Shown here piece after piece: positions 39,132 through 52,893 of a stretch of DNA of 64,000 bases (the stretch's first letter is position 1; each line of letters opens with the position of its first letter). The notes under the pieces were generated by a model. It was not told the origin of the DNA and made no database searches. It saw only the letters and a program-made list of their open reading frames with translations. Source of the stretch: Allacma fusca (lineage: Eukaryota > Arthropoda > Collembola > Symphypleona > Sminthuridae). The DNA is taken from positions 27,628,801 through 27,692,800 of the forward strand of contig OX359247.1 of assembly GCA_947179485.1 (NCBI GenBank). The letters run 5' to 3'. The position numbers and the translations under genes are program-made.

Positions 39132-39417
39132 GGAAAATATCAGTGGTAGTGGTAATAGTAGCAAACCGGATAAAGAGCCTAGTAATCATCCCTGAGACTA
39201 CTACATTATGAACTCACACTGCAACTCTGACGGTCCTAGTAGTTCCAATGAAACTTTATGGACAAGTGTGAGAACTTTTGATGGGCACAGCAGTTGCCGC
39301 TCAAATTTGCATTGTAGACTCACTCAAAGAAAACAGAAGCCGGTTGGAGGAGTCTCTTTGGCACTCCTGTCTTCAACTGCTGCTGAGATTTTAAAGGTGG
39401 AAAAACTTGGAAAGTAA
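39132..39417 (+). other. Ser/Asn-rich ORF interrupted by TGA
   Basis: Following a moderate acceptor (ctctcaaatcag), the frame reads QENISGSGNSSKPDKEPSN, meets TGA, then restarts in the same frame with an ATG (39208, A at -3). It continues for 69 codons (SDGPSSSNETLW near its start) to TAA at 39415-39417. It could be a decayed low-complexity exon or chance; there is no domain. Confidence 0.18.
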
Positions 39418-40471
39418 TTACTTTTTTCCGCTTCCAGTGAAAAACCTGCTGTATACCGCACAGAGCTGGGAAGAAGACGAAGAAGAAGAAGAGTAGCTGG
39501 AGTCTTATTCCTCTTTATAATATGCTAACGTCAGAGAGAGAGAGAGAGTCCTAAAATCCTGTATTTTTACAATACTCAATTATATCGTATGTGCATGTAT
39601 TTTTTTTCCAGGGAGCTATAATAATTATATATAGTTGGTCTAATACTGTGCAGTCCCTCTGGAGATGAGCCTTATAGCATGCTGGTTTACAAATTGACGT
39701 GAAGAGCCTAAGATAATTGGAGATATGGTAAAGTTCACGTGGTTTGTTTATCTTCTTCATGATTTACCAATTAAAAGTGTTTCCCCGAAGTGTTCCTCTT
39801 AAAGTGTTTTGAGGGAAGGACTCATATAGTTCGGAGGATCAGCTGCGGGAGAGAGCGTAGTGGGGCTGTGTCCTTATAAGGTGAAACTGGAAGGAAAGAG
39901 TCGTCTTCGATGAGAAAGATAAGGTTTGCACGTTTCCTCCACGGATATGATCGTGACTGGGGTTGCTCTTGGAAAGGGTTGATGTGTAGATATATGTATG
40001 TATGTCCATGTGCAGACCTGCTGCCAGTCCTACTTCTTACGTGTGCCCAGGCTGAGTTGCCGCTGTAAAAAGGGAAGAAAAACCCTGCGGAAAACTTGTT
40101 GCTGGCTCAGTTGCTTTGGATTTTAGTGCGAGGCAACGCAGCCTCGATGAAGTGTGGCGGGCTCAAGTCCAGTATCCATTGGATTGGGTGTGTTGTCTGA
40201 AAAGTAAGGATGTACTCACATGTGGAGATATGATAGAGTAGGATTTCCCTTTAAATCTGGGTTCTTTCCTCGCAGCCAGACGTGCATGTGGACTTATTGT
40301 TAGTCTTTACGGATCAACTGGATAAACCATAGCAAATCTGGCAATGGGTTTTCAACATGTGTCTTTCTCTTTTTCTTACTTTCTTATGCGTACGGAGCTT
40401 ACACTCTGTTGGGGCATGAGACTTGCTGATACTTCGCTGTCTTTATTTATATAAGAAGAAGGATGGGGAGT

Positions 40472-40521
40472 ACACACACACACACACATGCAGAACATAG
40501 GGTCGTGTGTAGTTGTATATT

Positions 40522-40590
<69 letters not shown>
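40472..40590. repeat. (CA)n microsatellites, two adjacent tracts
   Basis: Runs at 40472-40488 and 40525-40590 (66 bp pure). Minus-strand ORFs reading CVCVCV across it are artefacts. Confidence 0.95.
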
Positions 40591-40592
<2 letters not shown>

Positions 40593-40623
40593 AAGAACTA
40601 TACGTTTGGAGTAGGGAGCGGGC

Positions 40624-40969
40624 ATGGCTGGGTTAGACGTTACCAGTCGAGGGCAATTTTCGATCTCAGTCAAGGTCAGACCTGTGAGTGAAGTGCACTT
40701 TGTGGATCTTTTTACTCGTACTCGATTGTATTTACTATTCGTAAGTTGACTTAAAGCATAATTATGGGCTTTCCATAGGGTGCTACACACATTATATTTC
40801 CAGAGCCACCCCCAAGACTCAGCAGCAGATCTTGCACTCATCGGAGTCGTGGACACACTTGATCGCTTTGTCTTTGGTCGCTCCTCTACTCTAAGGGTAC
40901 TGCTACTTACCATGCAAGGTTTTTGAACTTGTCTTCATGTCTTGACTTGGTTTACTACTTACTACTCTC

Positions 40970-41000
<31 letters not shown>

Positions 41001-41168
41001 TTTCTACAACCTAAACACGCACTTGTGTCTACAAAAAGTTTATTATTATTATTTCATCTCTTTCTATCTTTTGCTTGCGTTTAGTATTACGTCCGCACAG
41101 TTTATCATACACACTTTCTTCCTACGCTGGTCGACAGACGTGTAGAGAGTAAAGTGAAACCAAACTAG
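40624..41168 (+). CDS. Weak candidate three-exon small gene, strand ambiguous
   Basis: Plus-strand model: 40624-40683, 40804-40896, 41085-41168, all phase 0. It starts MAGLDVTSRGQFSISV, continues DLALIGVVDTLDRFVFGRSS, and totals 78 residues. Signals are CCT before gtgagt, an attatatttccag acceptor, a weaker AGG before gtactg donor, and a gcttgcgtttag acceptor. However, a minus-strand model over the same block is equally coherent: ATG at about 40940, CATG before gtaagtag, an acceptor ending at about 40684, and LTLTEIENCPRLVTSNPAM next. At most one is likely real. No family recognised. Confidence 0.2.
40965..41001. repeat. (CT)n microsatellite
   Basis: CT run of about 36 bp with one CC interruption, followed by T-rich sequence. 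Confidence 0.95.
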
Positions 41169-41422
41169 TGATCAAGCGTTGGAGGCGTCCATGAAGTTTT
41201 TTTTACTGGAGAGTAATAATGCATAGTGTGTACATAATGTACAATTGTAGTGCTACTATTATAGTCGTGGACAGGAACTTGAGGCTGGGAGTCTCAATGA
41301 TGCATACGTTTTTGAACCTTCAGGCACATTATGCATTTTAGATTACTTTTGTACACACAAAAGAAGATCTTTATCCCTCGTCATAATAAATATGAATACG
41401 ATCCTTGTGAGCTTATGGTTGG

Positions 41423-41443
41423 TCTCTCTCTCTCTCTCTCTCT
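41423..41443. repeat. (CT)n microsatellite
   Basis: Short pure CT run of about 21 bp. Confidence 0.9.
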
Positions 41444-43421
41444 TTTTCTGTGTTCCTCTCGCGCTCGGTCTCTGGTCTTCGGAGAGCTAAAGCAGATTAC
41501 CTTTTTATGCTGAGGAAATGTGCGTCTTAATGATCTCGCAGGGAGGATTATCACATTATATAATTTCACTAATCCATATGGGGATAGGAAATAATTGTTA
41601 CGTAGGAGGGAACCGTATTGATGACATGACAGCTTTTCAAAGGGTTATATATAACATTACCTCATACCTTGCTCACGAGTTCAATTACACATTAACGGCT
41701 TCTTCAAAAAACCCTGGAAACACATTCATCATCATATCGAGTCAAATGGTTAACATTGGAGTGCATTTATTGGCCCTGATTTCTTCCAGACTTGGAGTCA
41801 GTCAAGATCCTCTGAGTACTTTACCTCAAGAGCAGGCACAATGTAGAGCTCTGCCGAGGGTACAATTAACCTTCATTAACATATACGCGCAGACCATAAA
41901 GTTCAACCCTCCGTATGAAGTTTCGCTCCCCCATATAAACATTATTGTAGGCCGGTTTTAATTTTTTCATCCGACAGCAAGCTCACTTCAGAAATTATTA
42001 TTCTCCTACCTCCTATATACTTTGTTGACTATCGCAACTACTTATGAACTCTATGCCTAGCTGTGTGTGGAGATTTAAAACTCAAGGAAAGTAATGACCG
42101 GCATTGAAAATCTATTCATTGGAGCACGGTGTAAGAAATTATGTTTTTTTTAAAACTTGGAAACCGTCTGCATTTTAATATTTTTCCAGTACAGTTTAGT
42201 GTTTAGTACTTCCTATGTTAGCTTGTAGGTAGATATTACTATAAGTGAGTTTGTTAAGAGTGTGAGTACTAAAAAAAAGATGAAACTCGGAGATGTGTAA
42301 CTATAATATGGGCGTAAATAGGATAGCAAGTAGAGTAATTTTCTCCGGTAACCTATGACCTGTAGACAGTATCGTGCAGAGGAGTCGTACTCAACTTTTT
42401 GGTGATGGATTAGGATTACCAGCAAAAAACTAACCCCGACACAACTACTTGCATCTGACGAAGGAAGAATATCGAGCTACCCATATGCACTGCACGGGGA
42501 GAGCCCCACACGTTAAAATTGCTCTGGTATAAGTAGTCATAATAGGTTAGTGTGCTTCAGTGTGTTTATGATTTGAGTGTTCCCTCATCCCGGAGTTCTA
42601 TTCCGAAGCTGTACATCCCTATATGTATCTATGCCATGTGTAAATATATATGGAAGTTACAATTTTAAATGTGTATGGGGAAGTTGAGGCGTAAGTTGCT
42701 TTAAACTACTTTTCCCCGTAGTAAGTAAGTAAGTAAGATCGAAGCTACCCAAGTTTCTTAACCACAAACTACTGCATTTTGGTTACTCGAGTCTTGAACT
42801 TTTACCTTTTTCATTTAAGCTTGACTTGTTCCTAGATGTTACTGTATCCGAATGATCAAAACTGTTTATGGTACCATAAAGATATCCTGATGCTGGTCGA
42901 CAACGTGTTATGAAATAGATAAATTACTTGTAACTTCTTCCCGTTGTGACAATAGTATCTATAAGTACAAAACACGTATTAATAGACTTTAAGGCGAGAA
43001 AAATATCTCTGTAGATCTTACATTCATCATAGGCATTAGCATATGCATATGCATATTGTATATGCATATACAGTATCTATAAGACTTGAGAGGCATGGGC
43101 AGGGAAGGTTCACCCGTTTCTCAGTCCCACTATTTCAAAGGACTGACGACATGACAGTGACTTTTAATTTCACTAACAGACCCTGTACAAGTGAGTAAGG
43201 CTGTGGAGATGGAGAAAATTGAATTTATAAATGTCAATTTTTTTTTCACCCCTTCTAACTCTTCCAGTGACACAAACCGAGGACTTCTTTTTGATATACA
43301 TGAGTGATTGCGTGTCCGGGCTTTGGCCCTCACTCCGTACATATTATAATCACATAGATACTTGTAACTCAACCTCTAGTACACTCACATGTCATTGTTA
43401 TGTGTGGGTCTATTTGTACTA

Positions 43422-43661
43422 GTCATGACACCCTGTCTGGAGACGGTTTCTGCATTGCAGTTTAACATAGTTACTAGAAGCTAAGACCTCGACAAGGTCT
43501 AAAACACTGGTTGAGTTTTGTTCTACTGTGCTTGTTTCGCCTGTCACTGTCGTTTGCTTACTGCTTACTTGTTCATCCTTCTTGATAGACCTTGGAGTAA
43601 CCCTTGACACTGTGGACGATATAGTATTGGTGCCTAGACCAATTTCTAGACAGATGCTACA
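43422..43661 (-). CDS. Weak candidate exon, Ser/Thr-rich, unknown product
   Basis: Preceded by a usable acceptor (catctgtctag) and open to TAG, with texture such as KKDEQVSSKQTTVTGETSTV and LDLVEVLASSNYVKLQC. No domain is recognised and no clear partner exon was found. The plus strand is also open across part of it. Confidence 0.2.
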
Positions 43662-43677
43662 ATTGCATAAAGTTACA

Positions 43678-43707
43678 CACACACTCATCCAGATTTATGA
43701 GTGTGTG
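43678..43707. repeat. Inverted repeat, 11-bp arms with 8-nt loop
   Basis: CACACACTCAT, loop ccagattt, ATGAGTGTGTG. The arms are perfect but the stem does not extend enough for a typical microRNA precursor. Confidence 0.8.
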
Positions 43708-44572
43708 CGTTTGGTGTTCAACTGATATGAGCTCAACATATTGGTTGGCTAGTGGATAGAAGTCCCCAGTTGAGGAGTATGGTCTGTAAATGTAACTACA
43801 CATGAACATATCTCTATTTTATATTTATGCAAGTACATCTCTTCCTTATGGTTTGACTCTTGGGGTAGAGACGTAATCCCGTCTCACATAAACAAGGGAC
43901 GAGGTCTTCATTATTAGCATTAAGGCAAGTGCAATGCAGTCCCACATGCACATTAAGTATGCGTTTTTACAGTAAAGTTCGTCTCTTCGGTTACTTCCAT
44001 ATGCACCCATGTTGTATGTACTCACAAAATTGGACTTAATAATGTCAGAGCACATTGGAGAGATGTGGGCTGAAGTCAGGACGAGGATTTTTGTTGTGGT
44101 ACCCGAAAATGCCAGGCATCACCCCAGAATACATTACACATGTGGATCAAATCTTTGTACTTAACCCATCATCATATTATTATTAGGGAAATCTGGAGAC
44201 GAGAGTGTGATGAGTGTGTGTAGTACTGTAGTATAATAGTATCTGTGCTTTTTCTCGGGCTCATAGGGAACTTTACTGCTTGCGTGCTCAGGAGACATAT
44301 CTACATACATAACCCTATACATAGATATACTGAGGCCATGCGCCCGTCCATCAAAAAATAACAACCGGATTGACGTAGACGGCTCAACCAAAACTAAACT
44401 GAGCTAAAAAAATAACGGACTGCTTACATGCGTAAAGTAAGATGTGATTGATATGCGTGCATGCAGCAGACGTTTATCGTTACACAGTACACATAATCAC
44501 TGCATTGTCGCGGCTCAAAACATCCACCTCTCATCGTATAACCTCATACTCACTTGTTATTTTAAATGTGTG

Positions 44573-44602
44573 CTCTTTCTCTCTCTCTCTCTCTCTCTCT
44601 CT
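44573..44602. repeat. (CT)n microsatellite
   Basis: CT run of about 28 bp. Confidence 0.9.
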
Positions 44603-45906
44603 TCCCTCTTGCATGTATCCGTGCATTATTATTTTCATGTTCTCGATATTTTTCATAGGGTCGAGAGCTTGTTATTTACATGAACTTGTAACAATTACAA
44701 AGTACGGGATGGTATACACTTATCATACTGCCCGAGATTTTTTTTTTCACCCCTTTTTGGTGCTCGTCTCTCAACTCCTCAGCGATTACTGACTTTTGTA
44801 TCTATACAGACCCACTCTATGGCTTTGGAGGAACAAGGCTCGGATAAAATTAAATCTGGTCGTGCTTGTGTAAGCACACTCCTATATAAAGTCATGAATT
44901 ACTTAAAAAGTCTGTGAGCATTGAGTGTGCAAGTGTCTGATGATAGTGGGCTTTGTTCAAGGAGGTTAACTCCTTTCAGGTTGTGTGTTGGATCCTTCGG
45001 ATTTGTTTTCAATTGTTGTCGTTCACCTGATCGTTGGATTTGCTGATGGGTGCGGACGTATTATTTACGACTTGATTGTTGACACTATGACTTGGTTCAC
45101 TCAGAGAACAGTCAGGCATTGGGGGAAAAGGGCAGCGAGCCCACATATTAGCCTTACCTGCAGTTTGTGGGTAGTCGTAAGTTTGTCTCGCTCCTTTTGT
45201 TCAGGTGACAGCAAGTTCAACTTTATTACAGGAAATCCATGCCTATGGTCCTCCTCAAATCTGCTTGCCCATTAGTCTGGTGGTTAAAATAGAGAGGATT
45301 TATAATTCTTCAAGTCGGATGAGCTTTTAAAAGGGGAAAATGGTTAGGAAATCCTGAGTTGACTTTTTTTTTTGTGCGGAGGATTTCAACTCGAAAAAAA
45401 TGTTTTTTCTATATAAATATCTACTTTCCAGACATTAATGGAGACACTCAAGGAGATAAGTTTTTGTTTATGATATGATGACATCCAACACGATAATCAA
45501 TAAAATCGCTGATCCGTCAAATTTTGATAAGAAACGATACTTTTGACCCCAATGTTTACTAACGTTTTCGTGTGTAAACTCCATAAATGTGTACTACAAC
45601 TCCCAGTATCTCCGGAGTAGTAACCTTTGACACATGTCCATATGAGCTTTGTACACTATCGCATATGAAATCAAAAAGTACGATGACTTCTGATCAAGCT
45701 ACCTTGAAGTTGACTTTGGTAGGGTCGGGCAAAAGGGTTTCCTAATATCTAGTTCGATCATGCTTTTTTTTAGTGTAGAGTTGCGTGTTCCTCCCCGCAC
45801 AACAGTAATGATGCAGTTTGAATGCAGGAAGAAGAGTGAAAGCAATAGGTAACGAGAGACTTATTTGAGCTAGCCCCTACTATAATGAAATTACATGGTT
45901 TACAAA

Positions 45907-45928
45907 ATCATATGTGATTACATATGAT
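45907..45928. repeat. Perfect palindrome, 9-bp arms with 4-nt loop
   Basis: ATCATATGT gatt ACATATGAT. It could form a small hairpin or be a double binding site. Confidence 0.8.
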
Positions 45929-46152
45929 CGCGTACATAAGGTTTTGTTTACAGACATTGAGCACATGTACGCCTCAATGTTACAGATTTATACAAATCGT
46001 CTATAAGAAAAGAAGTTTTAAGAATTAGCTGTAATGATAAATGACGCGTGCAAAACACAGAGTCCTGCTGAGATGAGGTTATACACAAATTTTTTTTATA
46101 CCTCAGCTTTTCTTCTTGGCTCTTTCCGGGCTGACTTACTTGCAAGTAAAAG

Positions 46153-46180
46153 GAGAGAGAGAGAGAGACGGGAGTGTGTG

Positions 46181-46230
<50 letters not shown>
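46153..46230. repeat. (GA)n followed by (TG)n compound microsatellite
   Basis: GA run 46153-46168, then TG run 46185-46220 ending in TATGTATGTA. Confidence 0.95.
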
Positions 46231-49200
46231 GTGTATGCAGACCACAGGTGTCTAGTTGACGTATCGTATGATTACATGTATTCCTTCACGGTCAAATTAC
46301 ATTACAAAGTTTGTAAACGTCGTCTGACTGCAAACAAAGTCAAAGGATGCTCGCGGCCATTGTGCGGATGCAGTCGATTTGATTGCCATCAGATTTGCTG
46401 TTCGTACTGCCAGCTACTGTGTTTTAATTCATGATAACACGCTGAGTCTTCCGTCCATACTTTCATGATAGAAAAAAACTAACCCGTCCTTGTTCCGAGC
46501 AACTCAACTCCCTTTATATACCTCTAGAGATATGACGGGGAAAAAAAGATGAGAGAGACAGAGAAAGGAAGAAAAAAAATCCCTGCTTAGATTCAAAGGA
46601 CAAAAAGTAAGTATCGAGACATGTGTCATCAATAGCATTTGTATTTGTGTTTTTTGGGCAGAACTCGTTTTCTTGAATGTATTGCGTTTAAAAGCATAAT
46701 TTTATTGTCTATATTGTAATATTAATGGGCTGAGCTGGAAATCTTTTATGATTAGAAATTAGATAGAAAAGTACTTGTAACACGTCCAGACCTATCTCCC
46801 TATTTTAGGTGTACGCAACTTGATCAAGGTAGTACCGTGTGCGCGGACTGTAGTATTTGTACGTGCATGTGTATCTGCCATGTATGTATGTACATGTGTA
46901 ATTATGTACATATGTTGGACTGTCTTCAAGGAACGGAGTTGAGAAGTTTTTTCCCTCCGTTGAAACTACTACTTGTACTACTACAACTACTACTTACAAC
47001 CAACTCATATGATGGTCGTCAAGCAGGGTCATTGTATGATGTCTCGGAAAAAGGAGACGCAGCGTCTACGGGTAATCTCCAGTGATAATAATAATGCATC
47101 TTTACACTTTGCATGCAGTTTGCGTGGTGCACGTGCAGAGCAACTCATTTGATGATGAAGGGAAGAAAAAGAAGAAAACTACTTGAGAATCGACAGAATA
47201 AAGAAACAAACTTGGCTAGGTAGGTACTCACATCTCCTCTCTTCCTTCGACTTATATAGCATATTGTAATCTTTTTCTTCCTTGGTGTTTTTCACTTGTT
47301 CTCTGCTTTTTCTATCTCCTTGTAAACCACACAGTTCTTCGTCAGACTCATTCTGACAGGCCGAGAGATAGAGAGCAAAAGCAACCTTTTATTTTTGCTT
47401 CAGTCGTCCTTTACTCGTAGTTTTTCCCCTTCTATAAGCTTCTTCTCTCTGTGTCGACGTATTTAATAACATAGACATGCTACAGATATACATACATATT
47501 ACACTACACTGCTGTACATACGACAGTGTCCTACACTTCCATGACTGTAAGTACATATACGCACACACATTACGTCTACTTCCAGCTTTTGTATAAAATT
47601 GTATAACTGTACACAGATATATGTAGATATGTCTCTTTGCTACTATTCACTGTAGTAGTCAATGCACATCATCGTAGGCATAAGTAGGTACATAAGTATA
47701 GCCAAGGCAAGTGTATCTTTATTTGTATGTACTCAAACAATATATATTTTGTTTTATGCATAGGGCCCGTGGTAAAAACAATTATTCAGGCCTGGAGCAG
47801 TATCGTTGAAAAAATTATATTCTTTCTAACTTGATTTTTCCATGCTTCTCTGAACCGCATAATACCCACTTGTTCATAATATGCTTTAGCGATTAACTAC
47901 TAGCAGACTGAGATGAGAGGCAAGGAAGAGGAACAAATGATGGAAAAACTGAAGGAGCCTTCCTTTTTTAAAGTTATATCTTTACTTGTATTGTATCATC
48001 CCGCTAAACATTTATGATATTTACTTGCTATTGCTGTATATACATATGTACGTAAATGTATATGGGTATGGTTATAATTTCCTGAAGTACGAGAGTACGG
48101 GATAGAATATATGAGAACTGAAAAATGTGCAGTGTCTTATATGTATCTGCAGACACTGGGATCATTTGATATTTTATTTTCCTTGGAGGGATTCAATAAC
48201 TTGTCGACTTGTGTATGTGTTCAGGCTTACCTTTTACGGAAGAAGAGAAAATGAATAAGAGAGGACAGAATATCTATAAAATTAATGGGACAAGAAAGAA
48301 AAAAGTCTATTCTATTCTCCCCGGCTCTTTAACGACGTATCAAATCAACTTGAGCGAGTGCACAAGTCTTGGCGGTAGACTGAAATCGTAACTGAAACCG
48401 ACAAGTGGACTGGACATCCCGGCGGAAGATTTTTTCCTTCCCTAAATGCTCACTACTATAATCGTAAGTATAATAATAATTATAGGCATTGAATTAAGTA
48501 TGTGAAGGATAGATATGTAGGAGTATATTTTAAACCTAATTGTTAGGAGTATATATTTCGATGATTATTTTATCCTTCGCATTTAGTGTAAGATGTTATT
48601 ATTCATTTGATTGTTGTGTGCGAGTATTCCTGGAGAGTTGGACAAAAAGTGAATACGTGCGTATTCAAGTTTACTTTAAAATATCAACATAGAGAGTGAA
48701 GGTATAGTTGATGACTCTTGGCAGTTGACATTTACCACGAAAGGAGCAACAGCTCTTACTACTTATATGTATGTATACGTAGTCTTGGTTAAACGAAAGT
48801 AGGAAACATTATAATATATGGGATTTTTTAAGGCCGAATCCCTGTATGTATAGGTGTATGTCTGTGGGATCTCTAACAATAACAACAACAGAGAACGAGT
48901 AAGACTAATAATAAGGAATAAAAAGTTGTTCTTCCAAATTTTCTTGGTTTTCTTTTTGATACACGGTTGGGGGTGAAGGGCGGAGTGTCTTTTGAATTGT
49001 GAGCTATATACAATTTTTTCCAACTTTTTTTCCCTGACAATAGTGCACTTGAACGAAAACCTTTTTCTTTGTCGTCGAGTCCCTCGCCCGCTTTGTGTCT
49101 ACTATAATTCTCTTTGAATTTATCATAAATTTATTTTTCTTCTCTTATTTCACTTAAGTTATGATCAAAGTTACTTCAACTTTTTTAGTGGATAGGGAAT

Positions 49201-52200
49201 CTTGGGGGAGGACAGAAACCTCTTACAGTATAGAAGGGTGTAGGATGAGGGATATGGATCTTTCTAATTTTTATTTTATTTGACTAGAAAAAATTCAAAG
49301 CAATTATTTATGATCATAACGGAGATTTTTATAAATGACATCGCAAGATTAGTAAATTTTATTTTGACTTGCTTAAGCGATTGATTGTAACTACATTTCA
49401 TTAGAATTCGAATTCCTTATGTATTACCTGGAAGCTGTGATTATAACGTGTATTAAATCATCATGATTTGGAATTTTTCAAAGAATCTTTCCTTAACAAA
49501 GTATCCCCAGATCCATCAAAAGAGACTCACAAATGGAATCGGGACTTCTATAATAATTACACACTAGTGGAGAATCAAATTAGGGGCTCATTGTTTCACA
49601 GACACATGCTTGGAACTCAAAGAGCACGATGTGGTTGCTCATTCATCTGAAATCATTGATTTAATTGCTGTCGATTGTGCCGAATAGAGAGTTACAGTTG
49701 AAAGCCCCTATGTTGCTTTTAATACTACATTATAATGTGAATGAAGTCCATTAGCACAAGCCACTTCAATGCAGAATTCTCGAATGCCTATAAATCATGG
49801 GCTCTAGCTCTAACCACCACCGAATAAACGGTTTTCTTACACCCCCCCCCACCCCCAAAAAAATACGGCTTTAAAAAGTGTGTCGATAATAATTTTATTT
49901 TGTATTTAAGATAAATAAGTAAATACAACATCCCAATATGAATACAAATGTTTTCACAGAATTAAAAGAAATTTTAAATTTAGGTGTATCTACTACAATA
50001 CATTACCTACTAGTTTCACAATGAAATGCATACTACGTGTCGTTTCCTCGTTACTAATTATTAATTGACTTTTGAGCTAGAGTGAAACTCATTTCTCGAC
50101 GAAATTAGAGACTTAATCAATACCCGGTTCCGGCCGTCTGTTATCAGTTTATTGCAAGTAAACGGGAGCATTTTTCTGAGCGGTAATTAAAAATGGAAAA
50201 AATTCGTACACGCACGGAGAAAGAACGCTTATTCCGGAAATGAAGCAGTTGTGTTCTATATGTGGGAATTAATCTGTAAAAATTGTGACTCAATAAGGTA
50301 ATTTAATAATTTTTTATGCCTTCCATTCCTTCTGATTGTCTCTGAGGATTTTTTTTTATCTTCAGCGCCGGAGTATATTTTTACCCAGCATGTCACATAC
50401 TGTCCCCAACTTTTAATTTATGAATTAATTGCAGGCAGTTCTTCTGTACAAATTGTGTTTCCTCTTGCTCAACAAATCCTGCATTCTGGTAATGGTCTAC
50501 TTTAAACTACGTCTACAGAGCACGGCATAAGATTTTGAGACCACGAGTAAATAGTACAAGTGTGCATTTGCAAGTTACATTTCCTTCACATCCGTTGAAC
50601 TTACTGTAGCCTGGCTGTTACAAGTTAGAATTGTGAAAGAACGTTTCTGTAAATAGTAAAGATTAGTCAACAGTAACGTATAGTGTGTACAATATCTTGG
50701 TCAGTGTTTGCAGTCTGGACGTCTAATGACAAGCTGTATCACAGTCACATGTGCTATAGTTAACCGAGAATCCCAACAAGAGACTTCAATTATCTGAGGC
50801 TAAAGAAATATTTTTTTCTTGCTTTTAAAAATAACGCTGTTCGGTTCCTTCTAAAATTACTTTTCACCCACGCATTTAAATCTACTTAGAGTATTTACAG
50901 TATTTTTTTAATTTTACACATATTCCCATCGCTATCAACTGCACACAGTATCTATAGAACCCGTATATTATTACTGTGTCCTGTTATTTTGTAAATCAGT
51001 TTTTTTTGTAAGCTTAGCTTATCATAGCCAAACATTATTTCAGTGATATGATTTGATTCAGAGGGGAAATAATGCGTAATATGTAATTACTGTGTTAATT
51101 TAGTAAATCAAAATAGTAGAATTATCTTGACTTACGTATATTGTCGTAGCTTGGAAAAACATTGGTATCTTGCTCAAATATACCAGACACTGACACTGTC
51201 CAAGTTTAATTACTTCTATGTAATCAAATCACTGGACGAAATGGAACCCCAGTCTTGAATGTGTAGTCAAGTGAGGCATTTATATATTGAAATAAGGATT
51301 AAGAGTCTTAGGAAGGAATGAAATAAATTATGGACATTGGGGAGTTTGATAGGACGTAAAGTCCCATTTGCACATTAATCTAGTCATTAATCTGCCTTCC
51401 TTTTAATCTTCCGAGTGTCCGTTGGTCAATGGTTCAATTTGGAATAGGAAACCCTTGATTCCCTTTGACATACAATAGCTCGCCCTGAAGTTCCTCAAAT
51501 GACATTTTAATTCGATATGCAAAATATACGGACACGCTTATTACATTTTGCTTTTGTACGAAATGACCAATTTTGGTTTTAATTCCAGAAGGGTTGCATG
51601 GATACATTACGTCCGGAGATAAATAGTCTGACAGGGGTTTGCTGCTAAAAATTTTCTTTTTGAAACTTAAGACAAGCACCGTGCATATAGCCACTGGCTA
51701 TTTTACTATTGCTTTTCATGCATCAGTTTGCACAATCCTGGGTGATTAGCCAGAAAGTGCCGGGGTACAGTTTCAGCTTTTAGTTACTCTGCCGAAGGCT
51801 GAATTGTATAGCAATTACTATCATATAACATCCCCCAGTCTCCCTTGTCCAGCGAGAGGATGAGAGGATTCCCAGTGTGACTTTTTTGACATCAAAGTGG
51901 ACGTTTGGATCTGTTTGGATGTAATCATAGGCTTCCGATGATGATTTGCTGCAAGACTTTATTTAAGCCAGTAAAGATGCATAATTGCATGCAGGATGTA
52001 CACATTGTGGAATCTGTACATGTTTTCTATACATTTACTTTTGGAATAATTACAGTTTCATGTCCACGTTTTTCGTTTACAGAATATAGTCTCATTGTCA
52101 GGAGAATGCAAATGAGATATATTTTTACCCTCTCGGCGCATTTTAATGCGAAATAGCGACGCTCTCTCTCTCTCTCCCGTTCCCATTGATACCGTTGTAA

Positions 52201-52893
52201 TTTTCTTACAGGAGAATTTGTTCTACTGGGCAAAAAAAATGCCATTAAACGGATTGAATTGAGTCGGAAAGCCTCCTTTGGTTTTCGTATATACAATAGT
52301 TCATTATTTAAGTCCTGCATATCTTTATTGTAATTGACGAGACATGGGACTGGGCTGCACGCCCACGTGGGGTAATTATTAGCTGTACGCTTTGAGGAAT
52401 GAGGCTTTGCAATAATTATTATTGCTCTTGGTTGAAATTTTAATAGGGTTGGTGTGAATTTATTGTCGTATAAATTTATGCTCCTCTGTCCTCCGGTTCG
52501 ATTTATGGGCTCCTCAAACGCTTCCTTCCTAAATCAACCCTATGTGGTCTCCCGATATTTCCCTCCTCAAACAATACTTTAATCGTTCCTTGATTATATT
52601 CTACCCGTGTACATTTACATTCATATGCACTTTCCGAACAATAGTTATTGCTCCACGATGCACACTGCCTACTCCTTTATGGTCCCTTTGCATGCGCTCC
52701 ATGTTTCATATTCACAGTACTGTAATATTGCGAATAAACGGTGAGCAATGTGCCTTCATAATATTTTGTTTCATTACAAATTCAGGGGGTATTTATAGTT
52801 CAGTTATCTATTTGTAGATATATCGTCAGTGTCATGTTTGAACCAACTACTATAAGTTTAGAATAGCAATTTATATTGTAGCAATCCGGTTTA

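Noticed and set aside
40025-40205. Minus-strand exon-like frames after acceptor ttacttttcag (for example MDTGLEPATLHRGCVASH)
   Set aside because: Two frames look equally protein-like and both stop within 30 codons; GC-richer patch without a domain.
40521-40913. 130-codon minus-strand ORF ending in a CVCVCV run
   Set aside because: Long partly because the CA repeat is free of stops; only the non-repeat part is kept, as a weak alternative model.
41518-41961. 147-codon plus-strand ORF
   Set aside because: Length is within what chance gives in 64 kb over six frames; no domain, no splice partner, ordinary composition.
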